Shown here one piece after another: positions 1-7,414 of a stretch of 7,526 nucleotides of DNA. Below the pieces are notes generated by a model, which was given only the letters and a program-made list of their open reading frames with translations, did no database searches and was not told the DNA's origin. Numbering within the stretch: the stretch's first letter is position 1; every line of letters begins with the position of its first letter. This DNA is from Clostridia bacterium (GTDB taxonomy: Bacteria; Bacillota; Clostridia; Oscillospirales; Acutalibacteraceae): the NCBI GenBank assembly GCA_017442445.1, contig JAFRZS010000098.1:1-7526 (forward strand), given 5' to 3'. Both the position numbers and the translations under genes were made by a program.

Positions 1-464
1 GTAGATGTTTTTGAAGAAGCATCAGGCTGAGCATCACTCACAAACAGAACCTTGAAGCTGTCGAAGGAATGAGTCTGATAAGTGTAGACTCTGCTGAAAA
101 TTCCGTTACAGCCATATATGTAGTAATACTTTGTATTCTCTTCAATTCCGGTAACGGTTACATTATTTGAGCGCTGACCTACAGTTTCAGAAAAAGTTGC
201 ATAGCCTGTAAACTCAGTATAATCAGTCATATCAGCATTTTTGCTTATACGCACCTTAGGAAGCGCAAAACCTAATTCTGAATGCCATGCAAAATTAAGC
301 TGTGTTTCATCAGCACCGGGTGTTATCGAAAGAAGCTGATTATCTATTGAAGAAAAATAGCTGTTCCATTCTTCTTCAGTAATTGTTTCAGCATTAACAT
401 CAACTGCAAAAAAGGACATTGTCAGAACTAATGTCATTAACAATGCAATAATTTTTTTAAGCAC
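1..464 (-). CDS. Secreted metallophosphoesterase, fourth tandem paralog (N-terminal part; cut by window edge)
   Basis: This is the first 154 codons of a gene that runs off the left edge. I chose a GTG start at 464-462 because a strong GAGGTGGGG ribosome binding site sits 4 bp upstream. The resulting start, (M)LKKIIALLM, matches the basic starts of the three neighbouring paralogs; the next ATG, codon 10, lies inside the hydrophobic segment. Residues 1-25 form a Sec signal peptide with likely cleavage after VNA. Residues about 45-132 match the fibronectin-like N-terminal domain of purple acid phosphatases, with ITPGADETQLNFAWHS and later NNVTVTGIEENTKYYY. The catalytic domain begins with FVSDAQPD, in which D144 and Q146 are the first metal-site motif; the other copies read SDVQP. 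Metal motifs II-V are outside the window, so activity cannot be judged. It lies 19 bp downstream of the preceding paralog and is probably cotranscribed. Family call firm; substrate unknown. Confidence 0.9.
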   Translation of the reverse strand, partial: MLKKIIALLMTLVLTMSFFAVDVNAETITEEEWNSYFSSIDNQLLSITPGADETQLNFAWHSELGFALPKVRISKNADMTDYTEFTGYATFSETVGQRSNNVTVTGIEENTKYYYIYGCNGIFSRVYTYQTHSFDSFKVLFVSDAQPDASSKTS

Positions 465-468
465 TATT

Positions 469-477
469 CCCCACCTC
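469..477 (-). promoter_or_regulatory. Ribosome binding site that fixes the GTG start of the fourth paralog
   Basis: The minus strand reads GAGGTGGGG followed by AATA and then GTG. The purine-rich match is strong, and no ATG lies at a usable distance, so this site supports the non-ATG start. The site lies in the 19 bp gap after the stop codon of the upstream paralog. Confidence 0.75.
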
Positions 478-483
478 ATTTAT

Positions 484-1911
484 TTATGCGACAAATCTGC
501 CTATAAATCTTTTTACAGCTAAAGTCAAATCATAAAGCATTTCAAATATTATAAAATACTCACCTGTGTATTCCTTAAGTAATGTGCCGTAAAGTCCGAA
601 GGTGTTTTCTTCGTATTCAGGCTCAAAATCAGTTTTAACAATGTTAAAAGTATCAATTACCTTTTCAGTTACTGCATCAACAGTTACAAGCTTTAACTGA
701 CCGTCATCAGTAATTTCAATTGTTGAATAACAGTTGTTCGGAGAAATATAATCCTTTGCAATCCAAGGATAATTATAGGAACCTTCTGTTCTTGAATTTC
801 CCTTTGAGCCTGAAGCTGTTACATAAAGAATGCCTTCGGGATCTACAACTGTGCCTGTACTATAACCTTCATTCTCAACAATTTTATCGTCTTCCATGAA
901 ATATGAACGGCCATAAACATGGTCGTGACCGTTTAAAACCAGGTCAAAATCATAGTGTTCAAATATCGGAACCAACATCTTTTTCTTTTCTGTAACCTTT
1001 GTTTCAGGTACATGAGGTCCGGGACCGTAGAAATCATAATGTGTTACAGCTACTCGCCATTTTGCATCAGGATTAGCTTCTACCGCAGCTTTAACAGCGT
1101 TGATTGTATCAAGATTGCCGATAGCTTCCCATCTGATTGAATTAATCATAACAAACAGTACATCGCCGTATCTGAACCAATAGCTTTCACCAAAGCTCAT
1201 GGGATAAATTCCGGTATATGCATTCGGGTTGTTGAAATACTTTGTGAAAGTTGTTCCGGATTTATCGTGATTACCGTTAGCAGCTGCCATAGGATAAGAG
1301 CGAAGATATTCAGGTGACATAAAAGCTGTCCACTCTTCATTATAATCACCGTTATGTGTAATATCACCGCCGTTAACAATGAAGCTGATATCATCATTTC
1401 TTGCGAAAGCACTTTCCAATGATTGATTCCACAAGTATGATTCCTTAAGCAAATCATTTTTATGATGCGGCTGAACATCACTGACATAAACAAATTTTAC
1501 GCTGTCAAATGAATGTGTCTGATACTTTACCGGTTCACTGAAGTCACCGTTTACACCGTATGTGTAATAATATGTAGTGTTTTCTTCAAGACCTGTTACA
1601 GTTACATTATTAACTCTTTGATCAGCATTTTCAGAAAAAGTTGTGCTGCCGACAAACTCAACATAATCTGCCATATCAGCATTTTTACTTAATCTGACCT
1701 TCGGAGCTTTCAAAGACCATTCAGAATGCCATGCAAAGTTGAGTTCAGTGGCATCCTTACCGGGTGTAAGCATAACCAAAGTATTGTCAAGTGTTTCATA
1801 ATACTTTTGATATTCTTCAATTGACGTTACCGCAAAAGATTGAATTTCCGCAAAAGACATCAGCAAAAACAACGCCATAACCAACGCTGTAATCTTTTTA
1901 AATTTTTTCAT
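484..1911 (-). CDS. Secreted calcineurin-like metallophosphoesterase with PAP-type N-terminal domain (third paralog in transcription order)
   Basis: The 475-residue protein is predicted to hydrolyse phosphate mono- or diesters outside the cell; its substrate is unknown. Residues 1-27 form a Sec signal peptide, probably cleaved after QSFA. Residues about 45-132 resemble the purple acid phosphatase N-terminal (fibronectin-like) domain. The catalytic domain, about 138-370, carries all metal-site motifs: SDVQ (D145, Q147), GGD (D183), GNHD (N214, H215), THYD (H291) and GHDHVYGR (H329, H331). The tyrosine of the purple enzymes (GDxxY) is replaced by H186, so a plain dinuclear metallophosphatase is more likely than a true purple enzyme. 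The last 26 residues form an aromatic, amphipathic tail beginning GEYFIIFEM, shared with the two other complete copies. No LPxTG motif, dockerin or S-layer repeat is visible. The start is supported by GAGGT at 1918-1922. It follows the previous paralog by 23 bp. Confidence 0.93.
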   Translation of the reverse strand: MKKFKKITALVMALFLLMSFAEIQSFAVTSIEEYQKYYETLDNTLVMLTPGKDATELNFAWHSEWSLKAPKVRLSKNADMADYVEFVGSTTFSENADQRVNNVTVTGLEENTTYYYTYGVNGDFSEPVKYQTHSFDSVKFVYVSDVQPHHKNDLLKESYLWNQSLESAFARNDDISFIVNGGDITHNGDYNEEWTAFMSPEYLRSYPMAAANGNHDKSGTTFTKYFNNPNAYTGIYPMSFGESYWFRYGDVLFVMINSIRWEAIGNLDTINAVKAAVEANPDAKWRVAVTHYDFYGPGPHVPETKVTEKKKMLVPIFEHYDFDLVLNGHDHVYGRSYFMEDDKIVENEGYSTGTVVDPEGILYVTASGSKGNSRTEGSYNYPWIAKDYISPNNCYSTIEITDDGQLKLVTVDAVTEKVIDTFNIVKTDFEPEYEENTFGLYGTLLKEYTGEYFIIFEMLYDLTLAVKRFIGRFVA

Positions 1912-1934
1912 ACCTTTACCTCACTGTCGGTTAA

Positions 1935-3371
1935 TTATGCAAAAAAGATTTCTGAAATTTTCTTATATAAATCACCGAACATCTCAAAAATAACGAAATA
2001 TTCACCCATAATTCTCTTGAAATAATGACCAATTACACCTCCGAGAGTATCTTCGTGTTCAAAGTTGTAATCAGTTTTTACGATTGTAAAATTATCAACC
2101 TTTTCACCTGTTACCTTATCAAAAACAAGGATTTCAAGCTCACCTTCAGCCGTGATTTCGATTGTAATATAACAGTCGTTTCTGCCTTCATCTTTAACCA
2201 TACCCAACCATGACTTTGTGTGTTCTCTGTACTCTTCCGTGTAAACCTTGGAGTTGCCAGAAGAACCTGTTGCAGTAATATACATGATGCCTTCAGGGTC
2301 TGTTACTTTGCCGCTGTTATAACCTTCAGTTTCAACAACCTTGTCATCTTTCATAAAGTACGAACGCCCGTAGATATGATCGTGACCGCTAAGAACAAGA
2401 TCTATATCATAATAATCAAATGCAGGAACAACCTGTTCTTTGAACGCCTGAAGTTCATCATCATCAAATGTATGAGAACCTGTTCCGTAAGGATCAATAT
2501 GTGAAACCGCAATACGCCATTTTGCATCAGGATTTTCTTCTACTGCTTTTTTGATAAGCATATGATTATCGAAAAAGTTCTTTTTGAAGGAGTTTACCAT
2601 TATAAACAAAACATCACCGTATCTGAACCAATAACCCTGGCCGTAAGTTGTCGGAGAAATGCCATAATATGTGTTCGGGTTATAGAAATAGCTCTTATAC
2701 TGAAGTTTTGCTGAGTCATGATTACCCATAATGGTTGCATTGGGATATGAACGAAGATATTCAGGTGCTAAGAAAGCTGTCCATTCATCTGTATTATCTT
2801 TATGGCTTGTTATGTCGCCACCGTTGACAATAAACGAAATATCATCGTTGTTATTGAATGCCGCTTCAAGAGTTTTGTTCCATTCGTAGCTTTGTTCCTC
2901 AAGTGACATTTTTGATAACGATTTGTAATTTGGCTGCACATCACTTACAAAGAGAAATTTAAAGCTGTCAAATGAGTGTGTACGATACGAAACAGGTTTA
3001 CTGAACTCACCATTTGTTCCGTAAGTGTAATAATAAGTTGTATTTTCCTCAATACCCGTTACTGTTACGTTATTCGTTCTCTGGTCTATAAGCTCAGAGA
3101 ATTTTGAATAACCGCTGAACTCCGAATAATCGGACATATCGGCATTTTCACTTATGCGGACTTTAGGTGCCGACAAACCGAGGTCAGAATGCCAGCAAAA
3201 ATTAAGTTCCGTTTCATTTTTACCGGGTGTAATAGAAATCTGAGTATTATCAAGAGTTGAAAAATACGCTCCCCAATCTTCCTTTGATACGGTTTTTGCA
3301 GAAATATTCAGAGTGAAAAACGAGAATAATAATACAATCGCCAAAATAAAAGATATCAGTTTTTTAAACAT
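1935..3371 (-). CDS. Secreted calcineurin-like metallophosphoesterase with PAP-type N-terminal domain (second paralog)
   Basis: The 478-residue protein has the same domain order as its neighbours: Sec signal peptide (1-25, likely cleaved after NISA), PAP-like N-terminal domain (about 45-133), catalytic domain (about 138-375) and conserved tail. Metal-site motifs are complete: SDVQ (D144, Q146), GGD (D186), GNHD (N217, H218), SHID (H291) and GHDHIYGR (H330, H332). The residue at the purple-enzyme tyrosine position is S189. This copy differs most around the active site: SAKLQYK follows GNHD where the other two have K(S/K)G, and the loop after motif IV has its own sequence. Its tail begins GEYFVIFEM at residue 456. 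The start is supported by GGAAAGG at 3379-3385, 7 bp from the ATG. The 55 bp gap upstream is the largest in the cluster and could hold a weak internal promoter. Substrate unknown. Confidence 0.93.
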   Translation of the reverse strand: MFKKLISFILAIVLLFSFFTLNISAKTVSKEDWGAYFSTLDNTQISITPGKNETELNFCWHSDLGLSAPKVRISENADMSDYSEFSGYSKFSELIDQRTNNVTVTGIEENTTYYYTYGTNGEFSKPVSYRTHSFDSFKFLFVSDVQPNYKSLSKMSLEEQSYEWNKTLEAAFNNNDDISFIVNGGDITSHKDNTDEWTAFLAPEYLRSYPNATIMGNHDSAKLQYKSYFYNPNTYYGISPTTYGQGYWFRYGDVLFIMVNSFKKNFFDNHMLIKKAVEENPDAKWRIAVSHIDPYGTGSHTFDDDELQAFKEQVVPAFDYYDIDLVLSGHDHIYGRSYFMKDDKVVETEGYNSGKVTDPEGIMYITATGSSGNSKVYTEEYREHTKSWLGMVKDEGRNDCYITIEITAEGELEILVFDKVTGEKVDNFTIVKTDYNFEHEDTLGGVIGHYFKRIMGEYFVIFEMFGDLYKKISEIFFA

Positions 3372-3419
3372 TATTTTTCCTTTCCAGAATGCTAATCGTG
3401 TTATAGCTGATTAAAGTTC

Positions 3420-3449
3420 ATTATAATTATCTTGAAAAAATCGAAGCAA
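3420..3449 (-). promoter_or_regulatory. Possible weak internal promoter before the second phosphoesterase gene
   Basis: The minus strand has a perfect TATAAT (3420-3425) with TTGCTT 18 bp upstream (3444-3449), matching only three of six bases of the -35 consensus. It lies across the end of the preceding gene and the 55 bp gap, and would give a leader of roughly 40 nt before the ATG at 3371. The region is AT-rich, so a chance match is quite possible. Confidence 0.22.
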
Positions 3450-4860
3450 TCTTATCAAAGAGATCTCCGAGTATCTCAAAAATAACATAATATTCTCCGA
3501 CAAGCGGTTTGATTATCATTTCAAGATAGTTATCGTTATCTTTCTCTTTGAATTCATAATCTGTCTTGACAATTTCAAATTCATCTATAACTTTTTCAGT
3601 TATTGTATCAACAGATTCAAGTATCAATCTTCCGTCATCAGTAATTTCAATTGTAGTATAGCAGTTGTTGAGAGAACGGTACTGTGTAGCAATCCATTCA
3701 TAGTCATATTCTCTGCCATCCATTCTGGAATTACCTCTTGAACCTGAAGCTGTAAGGTACATGAGTCCCTGAGGATCAACAACCTTTCCTTCATCAAAAC
3801 CGGGAGTTGTTAAAACCTTGCTGTCATCAATAAAATATGAACGGCCGTAGATGTGGTCATGGCCTGTAAGAGCAAGGTCAAAATCATAGTGTTCAAGTAC
3901 AGGTGCAAGTGATCTTCTTACAGCTAATGTTTCTTCCTGAACAGCATGATGTCCTGTGCCGTAGATATCATAGTGCATAACTGCAACACGCCATTTTGCA
4001 TCAGGGTTAGCTTCAACTGCCTTTTTGACAAGAGCATAGTTATCAAAGATATTGATTTTCATGGAGTTAACCATTACAAATAAAACATCGCCGTATCTGA
4101 ACCAATATCCGTTACCGTAAACTGTCGGTGAAGCACCAAGATGAACATTGGGATTATTGAAATAATATTTATACTGTGTGCCTTTCTTATCATGGTTACC
4201 CTGAACAGCAGCCATAGGATAAGAATTCAAATATTTTTTGGGTGACAAGAAACCAACCCACTCTGCTGTATCTGAACCTGTTGCGGTTACATCACCGCCG
4301 TTAACTATAAAGCTGATATCATCATTCTTATCAAAAGCAACTTCCAAAGAATGATTCCAGAGATAAGTCTGCTTTTCGATAGGATCGCCTGAGCTTGAAG
4401 AAGCTGAAGGCTGTACATCGCTTATAAAAAGGAATTTAAAGCTATCAAATGAATGTGTTTTGAAAGACGCTACATCACTGAATTCACCGTCAACACCGTA
4501 AACATAATAGTATGTTGTGTTTTCTTCGAGTCCTGTTGCTGTTACATTATTTGATCTCTGCGATGCCTGTTCTGAAAAAGTGTGTGTACCTTTAAACTCA
4601 ACATAATCACTCATATCCGAGTTTTTGCTCAAACGAACAACAGGCTTCGCTCCTGTCCAGTTACGGTCAGAATGCCAACAGAAATTCATTTCTGTTTCAT
4701 CTGAACCCGGAGTCATAATAACACCTTTATTATCACAGGTCTTGTAGTACTCCACCCAATCTTCGTAGCTTACATACTCAGCTGATGAATATATTGCCGT
4801 AAACGACAAAGCCATAGCCAAGCATAACACAACCGCTACTGCCTTTTTTAACATTTTCAT
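3427..4860 (-). CDS. Secreted calcineurin-like metallophosphoesterase with PAP-type N-terminal domain (first paralog)
   Basis: The 477-residue protein directly follows the kinase fusion gene, 18 bp after its stop. Sec signal peptide 1-27, probably cleaved after YSSA; PAP-type N-terminal domain about 47-136; catalytic domain about 142-380. Metal-site residues visible are D148 and Q150 in SDVQ, D190 in GGD, N222 and H223 in GNHD, H296 in MHYD, and H334 and H336 in GHDHIYGR. The purple-enzyme tyrosine position holds A193. The segment after SDVQP is Ser-rich (SASSSS) and four residues longer than in the 484-1911 copy. The tail begins GEYYVIFEI at residue 455. The ATG at 4860 was preferred to the second ATG (codon 3) because it lies 9 bp from AGGAGG; the second lies 15 bp away. 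Members of this superfamily cleave many phosphate esters, so no substrate can be named. Confidence 0.93.
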   Translation of the reverse strand: MKMLKKAVAVVLCLAMALSFTAIYSSAEYVSYEDWVEYYKTCDNKGVIMTPGSDETEMNFCWHSDRNWTGAKPVVRLSKNSDMSDYVEFKGTHTFSEQASQRSNNVTATGLEENTTYYYVYGVDGEFSDVASFKTHSFDSFKFLFISDVQPSASSSSGDPIEKQTYLWNHSLEVAFDKNDDISFIVNGGDVTATGSDTAEWVGFLSPKKYLNSYPMAAVQGNHDKKGTQYKYYFNNPNVHLGASPTVYGNGYWFRYGDVLFVMVNSMKINIFDNYALVKKAVEANPDAKWRVAVMHYDIYGTGHHAVQEETLAVRRSLAPVLEHYDFDLALTGHDHIYGRSYFIDDSKVLTTPGFDEGKVVDPQGLMYLTASGSRGNSRMDGREYDYEWIATQYRSLNNCYTTIEITDDGRLILESVDTITEKVIDEFEIVKTDYEFKEKDNDNYLEMIIKPLVGEYYVIFEILGDLFDKIASIFSR

Positions 4861-4869
4861 TTCTTTTTT

Positions 4870-4875
4870 CCTCCT
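4870..4875 (-). promoter_or_regulatory. Ribosome binding site that chooses between two starts of the first phosphoesterase
   Basis: A perfect AGGAGG lies just after the kinase stop codon (4879-4881). It is 9 bp from the first ATG and 15 bp from the second (MKMLKK start), favouring the first. Its position immediately after the upstream stop fits translation of both genes from one mRNA. Confidence 0.75.
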
Positions 4876-4878
4876 GTT

Positions 4879-7401
4879 TTATATATCAAGTGTCATAGAC
4901 CCCGATACGGGAATAAACACTTGTGCGCCCATCGGCAGTGAATTTTTGTCATAATAGAATGACTTTAACTCTCTGAGAAGTTTTTCACTGCAATCTTTTT
5001 TTACGAGAATTATTATACAGCCGCCAAGCCCTGCACCTGAAAGCTCAGCACCGATAACTCCGTCTTGCTTGGTTGCAAAATCAACAAGCTCGTCAATCTG
5101 TTTTATCGAGCAACCGTATCCTCCCGGCTGATTATATATCTGTGCCGCCGATACGCGTTTTTCATCCTGACTTAATAAATCAGTAATAAGATTATTTAAA
5201 TACTCGTCTGAGGGTTGATTATCATAAATTTCTCCGTCAACAGAAACTCTGTCGCCGTTGTGACTTATATTCATAAGTCTGCCAAGCGATTTATAATCCT
5301 CGTCCTTTAACGCTTCGATACACTTTTCGGCTCTCAGGCATTCGGAAATACCGTAAAGCATCGTGCTTCGTATTTCATAATATTCAGGAATAGAGTGATT
5401 TTTCTGTGTTCTCTTAATCTGCTCAACATTTTCGGGTAACATCTCATAAAGCTTGTCCGAAGTAATTTTCAATGGAAGTTTTAAGAGTATTTTATAAATC
5501 TCGCTCTGAGGTATATCAAGTGTATTGGGATTGATATCCTTCAAATATTTAATCTTCGTAGAAAGCTTAGGAAAGAGCTTTTTAACGAGCATAAGACCGA
5601 AATCATAACAAGCAACCTTCTGGTTGAACTGATCCTTTGCTCCCGCACTTTTCTTTGCTTCTACAAAGCTGTTCGCAACAACTATCTGATATTCCTGTGG
5701 AAAATCTACAGATTCCTTGATTTCAAACGGACAAAATTCAATGTGAGTAATTTTGTTCATTTTACCGCATTTCATAGCAGCATGGTCGCCTGCACCGCCG
5801 CGGGAACCGACAAACCACTCACCTTCACCGCAAAGATGTATGAAATCCTTGACCTTCAAATCCAAATTGTTTAACGCAACTACGGCTTCCGAAGTCGCAA
5901 CTACGATACTTGATGAAGATGAAAGACCTGCCGCCATAGGAATGTTGCCTGAAAACATCATATCCATACCGGAAAGAAGTCTTCCTCTGTCATTAAGCTG
6001 TAATCTCAAAAGCCCAGCTTTTACATAATTCACCCATTCTCCCTTATTATCAACAACCATCTGAAGAATGTTATCGCTTTCAATAAAGTCAAGCCAGTCT
6101 GTTTTGTCACATTGTTTGATTGTTTCTAAAAGCGAAAAGCTGTATTCTTTGAAGTTTTTATTTACATTCGCGAGATTGATTATATCATCATCTCTCGGTG
6201 CGGCAACTAAAAGAGTTTCCCTGTCAATTGACATAACATTTATGCTTCCGCCCTTATGTTCAATATGCCTTCCAAGCAAATTTACTCTGCCGGGAGAACG
6301 CGTAATTACTACTTCCTTATCTCCGTATTTCTTAATAAATTTTGTAAGAAGTTTTATATATGCCTGTCTTCTTTCTTCAATAAAATACGGTTTGTGTTCT
6401 CCGTATATGCTTTCAAACAGCTTAACCATCTTGTCATCAAAAGCTTCAAACTTTGATAACCATTGTGAAGCTGTATATAATCCTCTGCCTGTATCTGAAG
6501 TTTCAAAATATTTATGGAGTTTTAAAAGTTCGTCCATTGTTGAGTATGTAAGTATTTTTTTCGCATCTGATACAACCACAATCTGATTTTTATCGTGAGG
6601 CGCTGTATTATTGATAATATCCGTAAGATATAATTCCTTCTGTGCGTTTGAAGAATCTGAATGCGAAAGAGCATCTAATGCTGCAGAAACATTTACAAGA
6701 TATGTTCCTGCGTTTACATACTGTGAATTTTCAATAGCATCACTGTCAAAGTCATGGCCAGACAAACGCATCTTACTGCTTATGTTTCCGTTTTTCTCCA
6801 AAGCATTTGCAATAAGCTTTGTTTTCTTCTTATCAGAAATATCCTTGTCTTTGAGAATTTCCGAATATGCTTCCTCAGTTGCAGTGTCTGATTCCCCTAA
6901 GCATAGCATCATACTATCCATCATTTCAACGATGCCGCAAACTTTTCCATCAGCCTCAACTATTCTGCCGCCGCTTGTATTAAATTCCTTCGGCTGAACG
7001 GCAAAAACTACGTCGGAAGCAACGGAGTTTTTCCTTTCAATTATTTCTTTTAAAATATCAGGAGAAATAATTTTATCACCCATTATGATGAAAGCGTCGC
7101 CGACATAACCTGTTGATGATAAAGCTTTCAGGCCATAAACTGCTGCTGCGCCTGTACCGTTTTGCACAGGCTGAAATGCATAAACCACACCGTCAACACC
7201 ATCAAGGCATCTCATAACAGCATCAGCTTTGCTACCTACAACTACAACAAAGCGAGTTATTCCTGCTTCGCGTAAATTGTTTATTTGTCTTATGACTGTA
7301 GGAACTCCTGCAATTTCATAGCATACTTTATGAGTTCTGTTGTCATTCATTCGGGTGCCTTCTCCGGCACAAAGTAATATCGCCGCGGGATGAGTATTCA
7401 T
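4879..7401 (-). CDS. Bifunctional sugar-1-phosphate nucleotidyltransferase / galactokinase-like GHMP kinase
   Basis: This 840-residue cytosolic fusion has no signal peptide. Residues about 5-290 are a GlmU-type nucleotidyltransferase: LCAGEGTRM (10-18) with K25, QNGTG (80-84), GDK (108-110), GRIVE and GIVE (145-159), N230 in VNAG, and AQKELYLTD (253-261). The GlmU acetyltransferase half is absent. Residues about 320-840 form a GHMP kinase of the galactokinase family: SPGRVNLLGRH (369-379), the phosphate-binding loop PMAAGLSSSSS (488-498), GGAGDH with probable catalytic D539, GRLMNISH, and SGAGLGG (788-794). The kinase would make sugar-1-phosphate and the N-terminal domain a nucleotide sugar, the layout of FKP enzymes. 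The galactose signature GEHxDY is changed to GRHIEH (R378, E381, H382), so the sugar is uncertain; calling it galK or glmU would be wrong. The start is supported by AGGAG at 7409-7413. Both domain calls are firm; coupling and substrate are inference. Confidence 0.9.
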   Translation of the reverse strand: MNTHPAAILLCAGEGTRMNDNRTHKVCYEIAGVPTVIRQINNLREAGITRFVVVVGSKADAVMRCLDGVDGVVYAFQPVQNGTGAAAVYGLKALSSTGYVGDAFIIMGDKIISPDILKEIIERKNSVASDVVFAVQPKEFNTSGGRIVEADGKVCGIVEMMDSMMLCLGESDTATEEAYSEILKDKDISDKKKTKLIANALEKNGNISSKMRLSGHDFDSDAIENSQYVNAGTYLVNVSAALDALSHSDSSNAQKELYLTDIINNTAPHDKNQIVVVSDAKKILTYSTMDELLKLHKYFETSDTGRGLYTASQWLSKFEAFDDKMVKLFESIYGEHKPYFIEERRQAYIKLLTKFIKKYGDKEVVITRSPGRVNLLGRHIEHKGGSINVMSIDRETLLVAAPRDDDIINLANVNKNFKEYSFSLLETIKQCDKTDWLDFIESDNILQMVVDNKGEWVNYVKAGLLRLQLNDRGRLLSGMDMMFSGNIPMAAGLSSSSSIVVATSEAVVALNNLDLKVKDFIHLCGEGEWFVGSRGGAGDHAAMKCGKMNKITHIEFCPFEIKESVDFPQEYQIVVANSFVEAKKSAGAKDQFNQKVACYDFGLMLVKKLFPKLSTKIKYLKDINPNTLDIPQSEIYKILLKLPLKITSDKLYEMLPENVEQIKRTQKNHSIPEYYEIRSTMLYGISECLRAEKCIEALKDEDYKSLGRLMNISHNGDRVSVDGEIYDNQPSDEYLNNLITDLLSQDEKRVSAAQIYNQPGGYGCSIKQIDELVDFATKQDGVIGAELSGAGLGGCIIILVKKDCSEKLLRELKSFYYDKNSLPMGAQVFIPVSGSMTLDI

Positions 7402-7414
7402 ATTATCTCTCCTA

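Larger units (their letters stand above)
1..4860 (-). repeat. Tandem array of at least four paralogous phosphoesterase genes
   Basis: Four consecutive genes of the same orientation encode colinear proteins; the three complete ones are 475, 478 and 477 residues. Segments such as NDDISFIVNGGD and YWFRYGDVLF are identical in all three complete copies. Sequence between such blocks differs widely and the gaps differ in length, so the duplications are not recent exact copies. The array continues beyond the left edge. Confidence 0.9.

Noticed and set aside
1197..1493. A 98-codon minus-strand frame inside the phosphoesterase gene at 484-1911
   Set aside because: It is a shifted frame covering the part of the gene that encodes metal motifs I-III, and its protein shows no domain of its own.
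3372..3426. Inverted repeat TAATC...GATTA in the 55 bp gap, as a terminator
   Set aside because: The stem is only 5 bp, AT-rich, with an 11 nt loop and no following U-run. It would not end transcription.
1..4860. Recent exact gene duplication or assembly artefact
   Set aside because: The copies differ throughout in sequence, loop lengths and intergenic spacing, so they are old, diverged paralogs.
6068..6997. Plus-strand open frames of 172 and 128 codons opposite the kinase fusion gene
   Set aside because: They lie antisense to a gene with clear domain motifs, are Ser/Leu-rich as expected for a mirror frame, and show no recognisable domain.
4879..7401. Naming the fusion gene glmU or galK
   Set aside because: The acetyltransferase half of GlmU is missing, and the galactose-contacting residues of the galactokinase signature are replaced.
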